64,000 nt of DNA from Pyropia yezoensis (GCA_009829735.1 CM020619.1:23523554-23587553), one strand, 5' to 3'; positions 29,947 to 42,478 are shown, counted from the first letter of the stretch. Notes: generated by a model not told the origin, from the letters alone. Made by a program: numbers and translations.

Positions 29947-30460
29947 ATGGCGGAGGCCACCAAGCACGTCTCCTCCACGACTCGTCAGCAAAGGTGAGTA
30001 GTAAAGACAGCCTGCGTGCATTGTCTGATCTCTTTCGTCACGCCTAGTGGTACCCGCAGAGGCATTGGGTCTGACACGTGGTTTTTTTTGCGTGTTTTTG
30101 TTTTTTCAACGCAGCCCAAGGCTCTTGCTGCCCCGTCGGGCTCCCGTCGCCTTGGCCCCTTCCCCTTCAACTCCCCCGCCGCCGGGGTCTGAAAACGACA
30201 GCCCTTGCCCTGAGATTGACCCCATTCCTGTCGCTGTTGCCCCAGGCATTCCCAGGCTTCTCTGGGATGCCCCGGGGAAGCGTCCTCTGGCGTACTCTGA
30301 GAGTCTAAAACGCTCCAAGACGCAGAGGACCGTGTCTCCGCCACAGGTGGATGAGTCGCAGACATGGGGGGACCGAACCCCCCCGAGACGCGAAAAGACG
30401 CCCCCTGCGCCGGGCCCACCCCATTTTGACCTAGCCCACCCCAAGTGTGACGGGGAGTGA
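29947..30460 (+). CDS. Small two-exon gene, Pro-rich protein of about 130 aa
   Basis: Exon 1 (29947-29993) starts ATGGCGGAGGCC and ends AAAG|GTGAGT. The intron (29994-30114) ends in a long T-rich tract and CAACGCAG. Exon 2 (30115-30460) continues the frame to a TGA. The predicted protein is about 130 residues: a short N-terminus (MAEATKHVSSTTRQQ), then Pro-rich and polar sequence with a LLWDAPGKRP segment and a basic SLKRSKTQR patch. The splice sites are strong and the frame joins cleanly, but no domain is recognised. It lies 429 bp downstream of the transposase gene in the same orientation and could belong to that transposon or to the host. Confidence 0.6.
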
Positions 30461-32352
30461 GCGTTTGGGGGGTGCACCGGGCGAGGGTGGAGGCCTTTGG
30501 GCGCTGTGCGAGGGGATGAGTGGGGTGGGTGGCACTTCACCAAGGTGTGGTGTTTCGCTCCGGCAGCCGTTATGTGAGGCACGGTTGACTATTGTCTTTG
30601 CATTCTTTTGCATTCTTTTCCATTCTTTTCTGTTCTCATCTGCCCCACACGGCCGCGACAACGGGTGCAGGTGAACACGTGTACACTCTTCAACTTCCTG
30701 TGGCCCAAAGGACGAAAAAGACCTGACACCTCGCTCTTGAGCCAATGCGGTGACAGAATTGCCCCTCAGACCGATCGAATTGATCTTCGTCGGCCAATGA
30801 GGAGACGAGGGAGCCCGTGAAACCCAGGCTTCACAAAAAGGGCCCTCTTAACTAGGCGTGATCCACCCCCGGAACTAGTAATGAAGGTTGGGTTCTGCTA
30901 AATCTGATTGGCGCTGGCCGCTTCCCTGCTTGACCTGTGGGGGGTCGGTCATTGATTTTGCCTGCTCCGGCTAGCTCTCCGGCCGTTGGAGTGACAGATG
31001 TAGCTACCATCTCAGAGTGGGTATTACGAGGGCAGGCGCAGTTTATTGTTGGTGATAGAAAACACAATGGTGCACAGAGACACAGAGCCCACCACCGCCA
31101 GGAACAGAAAAAGACCACCAGCGACAGGAACGGATAGGCTGTTGAGCCCAACGACCATTCAGGTGAAGGAGAGAAAGACTGCAGAAGAGGCGAGGGCGTC
31201 GAGGACACGCAGCGGCAGATGAGGCGGGTGGGGACATCGAGTGCAATGCAGGGCGTTGACGACAGTGGTGGCAGGTGGGAGCCGTGTGCAAAACAGAGCG
31301 GGGGGCTACGACAGCGGACGGCTGAGGGGAGTGGAAACCAGGACGGTGGCCGCGCTGGGGAGGGGTGAAGATGGTGGCGGGGGAGGGGGGCTGACGATTG
31401 TTGGGGGGGCGGTGAGGACGATGGGTGTGAGGGGGCCGTGAGGGGGCAGCGAGGGCGGTGAGGACGACGGGTGAAAGGGCAGTGAGGACAATGGGTGAGG
31501 GGTGAGGGATGGGCGGGGTGCGCTAATGGGACGACGTCCTCGCAATGGCGGGCGGGAAGTCAAACTGCTATGTAGCGGGGGAGGGATGAGCGCGGTGCGC
31601 TGATTGAGCCAAGTCGTTGTGCTCGCATCAGAAGGGACCAAGTCGAAGTGCCCGCGGGACGGAGTCGAAGTGCCCGCGGGACGGAGTCGAAGTGCCCGCG
31701 GCGTCGCGCTCGTTTTTTGGCGCTCAGGGGGATCCTTCTTCACAGTTTGGACGCAAGCGCGAGGGAACCCAACCCCACCCCAGCACATCATGCCAGAACA
31801 CTTAGAGCCCGGCGCGCAGTCAAGTCCCCGAAGCGAACTCCTACCCCAACCCCCTGGGTTTAATCCAACCCAACCCCCATCACGGGCCCGTCCACCCCCC
31901 CCGTGTGCGCAACTCTGACACTGCCTTCGCCCCCGCTCCGCCCGTACGCTGCACTTTGGACCCGATTGCGGGATGCTGTTGGCCGACGATCCGGACGTGC
32001 AGCGGTCGCATTTGCCTGACGGGCGCATGCTTCCGCGCTTCCAATAGCGACCTTACTGGCCCCCCCCGACCTCGCCGACGTTCCCTGCCAACGCCCATCG
32101 TTGCCATCCGTAGCTGACGCATTCCTGACCACACGGTACGCAAGGCTGGCCAGCAGATGGGAGAGCATTTCTGTGCATGCGTTTGGAGTGGATGGGTTCT
32201 GCGGTGTGCCCCCTCGCTACTGGAGAGCGTGACGCGTCTTTTGCCTTGGCGTCGTTGCGAGTACACCTTCTGTTTTTTCTCTAACAGTAAGACTGTGACG
32301 TGTGGATACCTCTTGTCCTGTACTCTCTTGTTGACGGCCACACCCGGCCCTG
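30461..32352. other. Intergenic interval
   Basis: No supported gene. Contains a T-rich CATTCTTTT repeat near 30600-30635, a G-rich strand around 31300-31540, and a 22-bp tandem repeat at 31642-31701. The 5' exon(s) of the Crinkler-like gene downstream may start within 32150-32350. Confidence 0.5.
31642..31701 (+). repeat. 22-bp tandem repeat, about 2.7 copies
   Basis: The unit GTCGAAGTGCCCGCGGGACG plus GA begins at 31642, 31664 and 31686. The copies are identical where complete. Confidence 0.85.
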
Positions 32353-35300
32353 ATGAAGAGTTTTGTAGTTGCTATGACGGTCTCAACAGTTCCTGCGTAC
32401 GTGATGCCGTTTGCGACAACCTTCCTGACGGGCTCGCCGTCCACGCTGCTCATGCGTGCGCGGCCGTCATTCCGGGGTCGCGTAAGCGGCGTCGGGAGGT
32501 GCCGATTTTGGTTGCCCTTGAGCTGTCGTGCACGTGCCGATGCCGAGAGCACGAACCAGGACTCGTCCGATGATGTACCCCTCCTTGTGACGGAAGAGAT
32601 GCAGCTCGAGAAGAAGGTGGCGCAGCTGAGATCCACCGAAAGGCGCATTGATGCGCAGGAGTTGAAGGACCAGAGGGTTGATGACAAACTAGATGCTGTC
32701 AAGGTGGAGCTTCGGGACAAGACCATCACTGCAGACGAACGCGCCAGCCTGTTGAACGAGAAAAGCCTCCTGAGCCGGAGGTCGCGTATGATCCTGAACG
32801 TATTGGACAAGCTCTACAACGACGTCGCGAAGCTCGAGCAGGAAATTGAGGAGCTCCAGAAGGTACGCTTTCCTATTCTCTCTCTTCGTCTGTCTCTTGT
32901 GTTCTATGCCTGCTTGCATGTCCGCCTCTCCATACACTATTTTCTAGGCCACCGTACTGACGTTCACTCCCGTTGCTTTGCGCTTCAGTGCTCTTGTCTA
33001 ACGAGATTGGCTTTTTCCACGTCTGCACCTCCTGATGTCGCTTTGCACATCTACCTTCCTGCTCCTTGTAGGACATTGCTGCGATGCGTGCTTCTCCTCT
33101 GGCAGCGGCGCTGAGCCGCATGGGCATTGTTCGGTCGCCATCTGCCTCCCGCGTGGCTGTGTCGGACATGGTCTTCGAGCCTACACCTGCCGAGGGCTTC
33201 TTCGGGAAGCCGGTCGTTGAGAAGGAGTGTGAGCAGCTCTGGGCGGACATCAAGTCCTACGTGTTGAATCACCATCTCCAGCCCGGGCATACCGACGACG
33301 CCAAGCTATCAAAGGAGGAGCAGGCGGCGCGGCGGTTCCTGCTCTACATCTTGGGCTCGCCCGGACGGGGCAAGACCCTCTACCTGCGAGAGGCGCTGCG
33401 GTTTTACTGGAGCAAGTGCTTGGAGGAGACCCGAGATGAGGGGCTGATGGAGTTGTCGCCATTCATTGTGAGCTTCAACGGGCTCCTGACCATCAACGAC
33501 GCCGATGCCCGTCTTGTCAAGCTCACGGGCCAGGCAAGCATCCTGCTCTACACGCGGCTGGTCTTCTGTGCGCTGGCGGAGCTCGGCGATCAACCCTCCC
33601 AGAGTTTCCAGTCGTTTTTGACCGCAGTGGAGCGCGACCTTGTGGACAAGCGGTCATCCTTGAGTGTCATCCAGGATGAAGTTGGCCGTCTGGTCACCGA
33701 GCGCTGCGGCGGGCGTCGCATGGTCCTGTTTGTAGACGAGCTCAACAAGCTGGGACCTGAAGCGGGCGGCGCGGCTGTGTGCATGGCGCTGGGTGCGGAT
33801 GCGCGGGAGCTGGTGAGGTCGGAGGCTTGCCGCCTGGCTTCCACTTCCGGGTACGGCTCTGCGGTCTTTACTTCTCTTGACCAGGGAGTTATGGATAACG
33901 AGAGCTCTGCGTCGGGGCGTCCTTGCCGCCCTGTCGGGGTTTTGCAGACGGTGGACGCGGAGAAACACCTGCCCATGATGCTGCGGGTCTTGTCCTCGCA
34001 AGAGCGGCCGCAGCCACCGTCCCAGGGCGAGTCGAAGTTTGCCACCTGGTCATACCGCGTTGGCCGCACGTACGCCAATCTGAGTGGAGGGCATTGGCGA
34101 GCCGCCGAGAGGCTGGCTGAAGAGCTGGCTCGTGCGCCCGCGCCGACTCTGGTGAAGCTGTGCTCTACGGTCCACGAGAAGCTTCCTGCCACGTTGACCT
34201 TGCCTGATCCCTCGAGCGGGGAGCTGTACAAGACGGTGGCGATCAAGGACCTCTCATCACCTGACCTGCGCGTGTACGTCGACCATGTCCTTGCTGCGGT
34301 GGTGCTGCAGGAGACGGTCCGGCGCGACGACTACATCCTTCCTGGAGCAGCCGATATGCGGCCCAGTGGTGCATCCCCAAGCAAGGAGGGAGTACTGGAG
34401 ATTGCCAAGAGGCGCTACGTCGATCGCCACAATGCCGTGCTGAACGCGCGGTGGGACCTCTTTGGGAGGCAGGGCTTCATCACGGTTGCTGCTGTTGATT
34501 CGTTCGAGCCCGACATCATCCCGCTCTCCCTTGTGGCGATCCTGAACCAGCCGGGGATGCGGGCGTCACCGATGACGCAGGCTGTTGGCAGGCTCGTCGA
34601 CGTGGCCCTCTTGGCGGGCAAGGCGGCGATCGTGGGCACAGACATCGACAAGGGCTTGGTGGATGCGCTAGATATTGTGGGCGTAGGCACCGTGGGCACC
34701 GGTGATGGCGTGACGGACGAAGCAAAGGGAGCCGACGACAAGACTGTGGCCTCCACGGACAAGAGCCACGAGCACAAGGACGACGAGGGCGCGGGCGCGG
34801 GCACCCCGACGGCTCCGTACAAGAGCCTCGAGCGGGAGTGGTACGCGTGGGAGCGCTTCGTTGTGCAATGGATATCTGTGATGTCCGTGGCAAGGTCAGT
34901 GCGACCTAGTGCCGGGGCGCCCGTCACACTGCACAACATGTACGGTGCCAATGCAACCTGGAGCGGAGAAGGGCCCATCTTGCGACGGGTACGAGTCAAT
35001 GCGTCCGTTGCGCAGGGCCGGGTCTTCGTCCTGGACAAGTCCCTGTTTGGCAAGGATCCTGTGACGTTGCAGCAGGTGGTTGAGCGGTACCCCGTGGAGC
35101 AGCTCTTCCGGACGGTATTCCTGTTCCCGACCAACTACGAAGCAGTGGACGCCGTATGCTTCCACCAAGCGCTGGATGCCGTAGATGGTGTTGTCCAGGT
35201 GGGTGACGCGATGCCCTTCTTTTGGCAGTTCAAGCGCAGCGGCATAAACCGCGTGACAAGCACGGCGTGGTCTGAGGTGCGAAGGTGCGTGGAGCGGCTG

Positions 35301-35531
35301 GACAAGGCCGACTCCATATTGGGGGACAGCGGCTTTTGTGCATTGTGGCGACCGCGGTGTTCGTATATGTACGTCTCCAACCAGGAGATGACGTCGAGCA
35401 CCAGCGGCCTGCCTGGGAGGTGGGCTGACAACGCCATCATTGTTGCACAGTCGAACAACAAGCAGCTGTTTGGGAACCTGGTGAACTGCCTTTCTCAGGC
35501 TCTGGGGCTCTCTTACAGGGACCCTCAGTAA
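32353..35531 (+). CDS. Crinkler/RHS-like P-loop NTPase with C-terminal nuclease-like domain
   Basis: Two exons: 32353-32862, then an intron 32863-33071 (GTACGC...TTGTAG), then 33072-35531. The phase is zero on both sides, joining ELQK to DIAAM; total about 989 aa. Exon 1 ends in a heptad-rich coiled coil (EKKVAQLRSTERRIDAQ to LEQEIEELQK). Exon 2 has a Walker A GSPGRGKT (about residues 265-272) and a Walker B LFVDEL (about 388-394). A Gly/Asp/Thr-rich acidic linker (around 720-760) follows, and then a C-terminal region with VDAV...PFFWQFK (about 870-891) that fits the D...QxK core of restriction-endonuclease-like domains in this family. Crinkler/RHS proteins are effector-like or conflict-system NTPase-nucleases. 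The ATG at 32353 is provisional; a further 5' intron is possible. It is convergent with the ABC transporter. Confidence 0.7.
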
Positions 35532-36179
35532 CATGGCGGCGGAGGTGGTGGCGTTGGCGGTGGCGGCGACAGCGGCAGCGATTGCCGCGGCCGAGGCGGC
35601 AGCGGCAGTGATTGCCGCGGCCGTGGCGGTGTCGGGGACGGCAATGGCTGTGTGTGGGTCGTTCATGTGCGGTGGCAGGCATACTGGGGGTATCTCGTCT
35701 GGTAAAGTGATGCGTGAGTGTGTCTCGTCCGGTACAGTGATGCGTGGGCCGTCCAGCACGCACGATGACGGCCCCCCCGGCGCGCGTGGGGAAGTTGACG
35801 CCAGCTTGATCGACGACGGGGCGCTGCTTTTGACCGATGCTGAGGTCGTTCCGGTGGAGGCTCGCCGGGGCCCGCGATCGCAAGCGGCGGTGGTCGGGGT
35901 GGGGGCTCTGGTGGCAGCGGTGGCGGTGTCGCCCCCGCCTTCCGCCGACGTCTGCAAGACGGTGATAGGGACCACCTGCTCCCTCCGCTCTGAGGGCAAT
36001 GCCGCGGTGGTAGCGCGGCGGCGGCCGGCAGTTTGGCGCTCGCTGCGGCGCGGGAGGTGGTGCTCTAGGCGGTAGCTTCATGAGCTGCGGAGGAAGGGGC
36101 AGGGAGCCTATGACCGCGGTGGACTTGCCGGTGGCGGCAGCCGGACGGCGGCCACACCTCTCCGTCCGTACAGCCGCCC

Positions 36180-36180
<1 letters not shown>

Positions 36181-36213
<33 letters not shown>

Positions 36214-36222
36214 TGCCGCCAC
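36181..36222. repeat. (CCG)n trinucleotide tract
   Basis: About fourteen CCG/GCC triplets next to the hairpin at 36226-36331. It would encode poly-Ala or poly-Gly if translated, and is likely length-variable. Confidence 0.9.
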
Positions 36223-36225
36223 TCT

Positions 36226-36331
36226 CACCACCACGACCCCTGGCGCCGCCCGTCACGGGCGCCACCACCGCCCTGCCGAAGGCTGGCGGTGGCGCCGCCC
36301 GTGACGGGCGGCGCCGGGGGTCGTGGTGGTG
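36226..36331. repeat. Long imperfect palindrome at the 3' end of the ABC transporter gene
   Basis: Arms at about 36226-36271 and 36285-36331 (46-47 nt, very GC-rich) are reverse complements with a few mismatches, separated by a 13-base spacer. The right arm forms the last codons of the transporter's open frame. The transporter homology stops at its edge. It may be a fold-back insertion, a deletion/inversion scar or an assembly artefact. Confidence 0.8.
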
Positions 36332-39300
36332 GCAGTGGCGAGCTTGGTCGCGATCGTCTGCCCCACCGCCGTGTCGGTCGCCGCGTCGACCGATGCGGTG
36401 GCCTCGTCCAGCACCAGCACCGACGCGTCGCGGAGGAGCACCCGCCCGAGGCACAGCAGCTGCCGCTGGCCCGCCGACACCCCGTTCTCCACGACGGGGG
36501 CGGAGAGGCTCTTGACCCACGACTTGAGGCCTGCCTCCTCGACGGCCGCCCACACCTGCGCGTCAGTGGCCTCGTCGAGCGGGTCCAGGTTGCCCCGGAT
36601 GGTGGAGGAAAAGATAAACGCCTCTTGCGGCAGGATGGACAGGCGGGAGCGGAGGGTGGCCAGCGGCAGCTGCGCAATGTCCACCCCGTCCACCAGGATG
36701 CGGCCGGCGTCGAGCTCGGCCAGACGGAAGAGCGCCGCCACCAGCGACGACTTGCCCGCCCCCGTGCGGCCGACGATGCCCACCCGCTCGCCAGGCAAGG
36801 CGGTAAAGGTCACCCCGTCCAGGACGGGCGGCAGGTCGGGGCGGTAGCGCATGGTCACGCCCTGGAACTCGATGCGGCCGGTGCGCGGCCAGCCGGTGCG
36901 CACCCGAACGGGCGTTGCAACAGGCTGGACGGCTGAAAAGCCAACGGGGTCGTCGGCGTTTTGGCCCACCTCGTTGTCCTCGTGGGGCACCGCGTCGCCC
37001 GAGTACTCCTCGATGCGCTCCAGGCTGCTCATCTGGCTCTCCGTGTCGGTCACCTGCCGCACCACCCACGTGATGGACGACGACAGGCCGAGGAGGTACG
37101 ACAGCATCAGGCCCGCCAACGATGGCGCGATGTTGTTCCGAAAGACCACCACCAGCGCCACCGCACTGAACGTCAGCAGCGTGGACAGAAGGTCCAGGCG
37201 GGTGGCGAGCCACCGGTTGGCAGACGCACCGAGGAAGGAAAACCGGTTGACGTCGTCCATGGCCGCCGCGTTGGTCGCCCGCGACCGCACCTGCCCGTCG
37301 TACGCGCGGATGGTGGTGGCGCCGTCGACGGCTTCGGTATAGTGCGATATCAGAGGAGACCGGGACACGGACTCTAGCCGCCGAAGGTCCACCGACGACG
37401 GCCGGTAGTATTCCTGGACGATGAAAAATGCAATGCCGACGATAAAGAGCGGAACCACAAACGTGGGGACGGTGAAGAGGACGACAGCAATGGTGCCCGT
37501 CAGGGATAGCACCATCCGTTGGACGCTCTGGAGGGCGCCAGACAGGGTGCTGTCGACCTTGTCCAAGTCTGCCACAAAACGGTTGAGGATGCGGCCGAGC
37601 GGGGTGCGGTCAAACCAGCTCATCGGCTGCGGGCAGCGACAGGCAGGATAAAACAGGGGGGGGGGGCGTAGAACAGGCAGAAAGAGACGAGGGGGCACAG
37701 CACAAGCGGTCAAAAGTCAGTCTCAGAGCAGCGATAAGAAAGGGTAAAGGAGCATTAGGGAGCATGAGGGGTCAAAGTCAGTCGCAGAGCAGCAGGGGGG
37801 GCGGCCAGGGTCGTCGAACGAGGGAGAGCGGAAGAGCGTCAGGCCAGACTGGAACCACCTACTATAATAATCGGCCGCGATGGCCCCGCAGGCTGCACCA
37901 CAGCCCATCCTGTCCAGAGGCAAACACACAAGCCCATTGGGTGTAGCGACCTAAGCCACGTACCGCCTTGAGCACCGACAGCAACAACCGCCGGTGAATA
38001 ACACGCGACGCGCGCACCGCCGCGAGCGACAGCGCCGTTGTCGCAACAGACGTGACGGCCACACTCGCCACGCCCAGCGCCAAGTAGATGGACAGGTAGT
38101 GGGCGTTGGCGTCAGCGCCGCCCGCCTCAGAAGCGTCATACCAGAGGGACAGCCACCAGTTGAGGCCAATGGACAGCGCCTGCGCGGCAACCGCACAGAG
38201 CACCACGCAGGTGACAATGGGCGCGCCGCCCAGGGCAGAGAGGTAGAGCGTGTAGTTGCTCACCTTGACACGCCCAAAGGAGCGCGTCTCATCCTCGGTG
38301 AGGCGCCCGCTGGGCGTCGGTGCCGCCGCGTCGGCCGCCTTGCCGCCGTCGCCGGTGGCACCATACGCACCGCCGCCACCGCCGCTGGCAGTCACACCCT
38401 TGCCGCCCAGCAAGGGTGCGCCCTCCCCCACAACGCCGTCGGCGGACGACACTGCCTTGCCGGACGCACCATCGGTGGTGGTGTGGGCCGCCGCGGGCAC
38501 CTCGCCGCTCACAGTGACGCTGTTCGCGTCGGCAGCAAGGCTCCTGTTGGCATGGGTGAGGCCGCCGCCGCCACCGCCGCCGCCACCACCTCCATTCACG
38601 CCATTCACGCCATTCTTGCTCGTGACCGGCTCGTGGTCCGACTCGGCGCTCAGTCCCTGCTCCCGAAGAAGGGTAGAAAAGTGCGACTGCGCGTCGGCGA
38701 GCAGCTCGTCGCGGCGGGCAAACTCGACGAGCCCCCCCTCCGCCACCACCGCCACATAGTCGACCGCCGCGGACGCCGCGTAGTGCAGCTGGTTGGTGGT
38801 CATCAGCCTCGTCTTGCCGGCCATGGCGCGCACAAAGGCGGCGTCCAAGATGTGGCGGCCCACGGCCGCGTCCACCGCCGACAGCGCACAGTCGAGGAGC
38901 ACCACGTCCGCGTCGGCGTAGAGGGCGCGCGCAATCGACACGCGCTGCCGCTGGCCGCCCGACAGTGTCGTGCCGCGGGCGCCAATCTCAGAGGCCGCTC
39001 CCGCGGGGAGCGTTTCGGCAACGTCCCGGTCCAGGGCCGACGCCGTCAGGGCGGCGGCAAAGCGGTCCGCGTCCCAGGGTCCCCGAAACGTGACATTGTC
39101 GGCGAGAGTCCCATTCACGATACACGGCGCCTGCTCCACAAACGCCACCCGCGCGGTCGGCCGGACGCCTGCGCGGCCGGCGGTGATGTGGAGCTCCCCG
39201 AGGAGGCCGTTGAGGAGGGAGGTCTTGCCCTCGCCGGTGCGACCCACAATCGCCACCAGGGACCCGGCGGGCACGCGCATTGTGACGCCGGCGAGGATGG

Positions 39301-41575
39301 TCGACTCGAGGAGCTCCATCTCTGCCTGCGTCGCCGACGGGCTGGGGGGCTCCCACGAAAAGGACGCGTCCTCTGCCACCACGTCGGCGCTCACGCGGGA
39401 CGCTTCGTCGGCGTCTGGGTCCGCAGAAGCCTCAAACACCTCGGTGGGCACCGCGCCCGGCCCCGTGTTGCGGGGCGGCAGCTCGTCGGCCGACAGGAAG
39501 CGCTCCATCCGGTCCACCGACGCCGATGCCTGCGAGATGGACACAATCACGTTGGGCAGGATGAGCATCGGCGGGCGGAGGACGTTGAACAGGGCAATCG
39601 CCGGGAACACCACCGCCGCGTCCAGCCGATTGCCCAGCAGCGCGTAAGTGACAAAGGCAGCCGTGGACAGCACAATGGGCAAGCTGGTCACCTGCGTCAT
39701 GTTGGCGGCGCTCAGCAAGCCGGCGGTGCGGATCCACGCCGGCTCCGCCGCCCGCTCCCGTGACACGCGCTCGGCAAAGGCGGTTTCCCAGGCGTAGAGC
39801 TTGACCAGCTTGATGCTGCCGAGGAGCTCGCTCATGGCCTTGATGCGTGCGTCGGTGTAGGCCCACGCGCGCTCCCGCGCGCGCTTCATCCGCGCGATAA
39901 CCCACCCCTGGAGGGGCATGGACACGCTCAGCAGGGCGAGGCCCACAAACGTGGGGGCGGGGCCAAGGAGGCGGACCAGCAGCACTAGCGGAACCACCAC
40001 CTGGAGAGCAGAGCTGCGCGCGGTCCACCCGACCACGGTGAGCACACCACGAGAAAACAAAAGAAAAAAAACAGCCACAGAGCACCAGAGGACACACATA
40101 CGCACCACAAGGTCGCGTCAGTAGAGCTGCCATGCCAGCATCAGACGACAAATGACAACAAAACAACAGCAACCCACGCGCCTCGTTCACCCCCGTCCCC
40201 CCCCCCTCCCCCCCCTCCCCCCCCCGCACGGTCGGTCCACCAACGCACGTCCACACCATGTGAAGAACCAGCGCCAGGTCCGCCACCCGCCGCGCGTCCG
40301 ACGCCATCAAGTTGGTAATGGCGCCCGACGAGAAGCTGGCGCGCGCGTCGGGCGCCAAGCACAGGGCCTTGTCAAAAACAACGCCCACCAGCGCCGCCCG
40401 CGACCGCACCTGCACCACGGTAATGGCGTTAAAGTACTGGTTGAACAGGAGGGACTGGAGCACAAACGCGGCGAGGAGGCCAAACGCCAGCCACAGGCCG
40501 TCGGCGGTGCCAACCCCACCGCCGCCACCACCACCACTCCCCCCCGCAGCGGCGGCAGCGGCGGCGGCCGTCGCGTCGGCCGCCCGGGCGTCCTGGAGAA
40601 ACCGCACTACCGAGCCCAGCAGCAGCGGGGGCACAAAGTTGAGCACATCATTCCCCAGCTTGAGAACACCCCCCCCGCGGCAACGCGCCCGCCAAAGGCA
40701 GCCGCCAGCGCGCGCCACAGGCTGCCGCGGGCGGCCGCCCAGGCGGGCGCAAACTCCGCGTGCGTCACCACCGCGGCCGTCGCGTTGGGTGCCAGCGGGG
40801 GGAGCGCGGCGGGGATGAGCGCGGCGGTGCGGCCGCGGCGGATGGCCAGGGACATCCACCGGAAAAAGAGGATGGAGAGGGCGGAAGAGCGGGAGGGGGA
40901 GGGGGAGATGGCGTCGGGGGAAGGGGTGCCGCCTTCCCCACCACCACCCGCCGCCGCCGCCGCCGCCGCCGTCGCCGCCGCTGCATCCTCAGAGATGGAC
41001 GCGTACGCGCCGCTGCCGCTGCCACCGCCGCGGCCACGCCGGCCGTGCACGTCCACGGCGGTGGCGACCACCACCGCCACCACCGACGGGGGGGCGGCGG
41101 GGGCCAGGCCCGGCACGCGGGACCGGCCCGCCCACCCCAGCTCGACCGCCGCGTAGGCAATGGCGTAGAGCCGAAACACCGCCACAAGCGGCAGGCCCCG
41201 TCGCCACCACCCTGCCGCTGCCGGTGCGGGGCGGCCGCCAAACCACCACGCCACTGCCGGGGCGGCAAGCAGCCACGCGCCCGCCTCGGCTAGCCGCAAC
41301 CCACCGCCACCGCCACCGCCACCGCCACCGCCACCGCCACCGCCCAAGACACCGGTGCAATCAATGGCGGTGACGGCTGCCACCAAGGCGGCGACTGCGA
41401 GCGCAAAGGCAGGCGCCAGCTGCGCCGCCCCCACTGCCCGCACCGCCGCGCGGCGGGCGGGCCCGCCCGCCGGCGGTGGCACGGGTGGTGGGAAAAAGGG
41501 GGTGACGGTGAAGAGGGCGACCGCCGCGGCCGACGCAAAGGATGCCGACAGCAGGAACGATACCGCAGTGGCCAT
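36253..41575 (-). pseudogene. ABCC/MRP-type multidrug transporter, C-terminally truncated and with one frameshift
   Basis: Three exons: 41575-40249, 40013-37964 and 37626-36253. Intron 1 (40248-40014) joins HMVWT to SALQ and intron 2 (37963-37627, GTACGT...CCGCAG) joins VLKA to PMSW; about 1580 aa. It has an N-terminal hydrophobic region like TMD0, then TMD1 and NBD1: GRTGEGKT, LSGGQRQR, LLDCALSAVD with Cys at the usual acidic position, and TNQLH with Asn for the H-loop His as in plant ABCC proteins. TMD2 and NBD2 follow (GRTGAGKSS, SAGQRQLL, VLDEATASVD). Poly-Gly and poly-Ala insertions are frequent. NBD2 stops before its H-loop, at the hairpin 36226-36331. A frameshift sits in an 8-G run near 40672, where one more G would restore the frame. 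It would export glutathione or other conjugates across the vacuolar or plasma membrane. Confidence 0.8.
40014..40248 (-). other. Intron 1 of the ABCC gene
   Basis: Donor GTGCGT after the ...TGGAC of HMVWT; acceptor GCGCGCAG before CTCTGCTCTCCAG. Joining gives an in-frame T-S-A-L-Q-V-V-V that fits the conserved transmembrane segment of ABCC proteins. It contains a long G/C homopolymer region (40195-40226). Confidence 0.7.
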
Positions 41576-42478
41576 GGCGATGGGGAGGCATCGCCCACGA
41601 AAAAAAGAAGAAGCCGGGGGCGGGGGACGCCAAGAACAGGAATAAAAAACCACAAGAGATGGGGAGGGCAAGTACAGCCAAAGTGCAGAACAAGGGCAGA
41701 GGGTGGGGCGGTTGCGACTGCCGGCTCGGCAGCCACGGCAGTCAGACAAAGTGCGCGGCAGCCGGCAGCGTCCTGCCGCTTCTGGCGCCCGGGCTGACGA
41801 CGGCGGACAAGACAGTGGCGGACGGCGACGGCGGCACGAGCCGACGGCGGCGGGCCCGCCGCGCTGTCGACGGCCGCCGACGGGGCTGGATCACACCCAG
41901 CAGTCGCTGCGGGGGGAGGGCCCGAGGCGACGTGCCTCCACACCGGTCGGAGCACTGATGGGCGGGTGCTCTCGAGGTCAGTCGTGCTCTCGAGGCAGTC
42001 CAGGCTGGCCGAGCTGGCAATGAATTTATCCGGGTCACTCGGGCGGTCGTGATGCAGAGGTGCGAAGCAGATTGTCAGGTCTGTCGGCTGGCCTGTCCAT
42101 CATCTTGTCAGCAGTCCGAGAGAGGATCAAGACGAAGAGTGTCCGGAAGAGGTACTTGATCTGCTTTGACCTTCAAGTTTAAATCGTAGACATGCTCGAG
42201 GTATGCAATGTGTACTCTGTACTTGGGTTGGATCAACTGCCACGCTGGCTGGAGACCGCCTGCGGTCAACAGTGCCGGCGCTGATCCGAGAGACAGTCAG
42301 GAGAGAGTAGCCTTTGATCCTTTCCGGTGGTGCGAGACACCATAGCCGTTGCAGCCGCATACTTGCTGCACCGGCCTCCTCGCCCCCACCTCGAGCCAAT
42401 TCCCAGCCTGAGCCGTTTCCTAGCCTCGGGTGCCCGTCGTAGTGAGCGCACAGCGCCGCTTCCGACAGACGTGCTGTC
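41576..42478. other. Intergenic interval between divergent genes
   Basis: Lies between the ABCC start (minus strand) and the MYND-type gene (plus strand), so it probably holds both promoters. No TATA box was obvious. The long open frames here on both strands are GC-driven and unsupported. Confidence 0.5.

Noticed and set aside
31306..32028. 240-codon minus-strand frame
   Set aside because: Built on C-rich repeats and the 22-bp tandem repeat; no protein-like segment.
35533..36075. 180-codon plus-strand Ala/Val-rich frame just after the Crinkler-like gene
   Set aside because: Low-complexity GCG/GCC repeats, no upstream signals, and the opposite strand is equally open.
38000..39763. 589-codon plus-strand frame opposite ABCC exon 2
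   Set aside because: It is the mirror of a GC-rich real exon; His/Arg/Gly-rich with no domain. The minus strand encodes recognisable NBD and TMD motifs.
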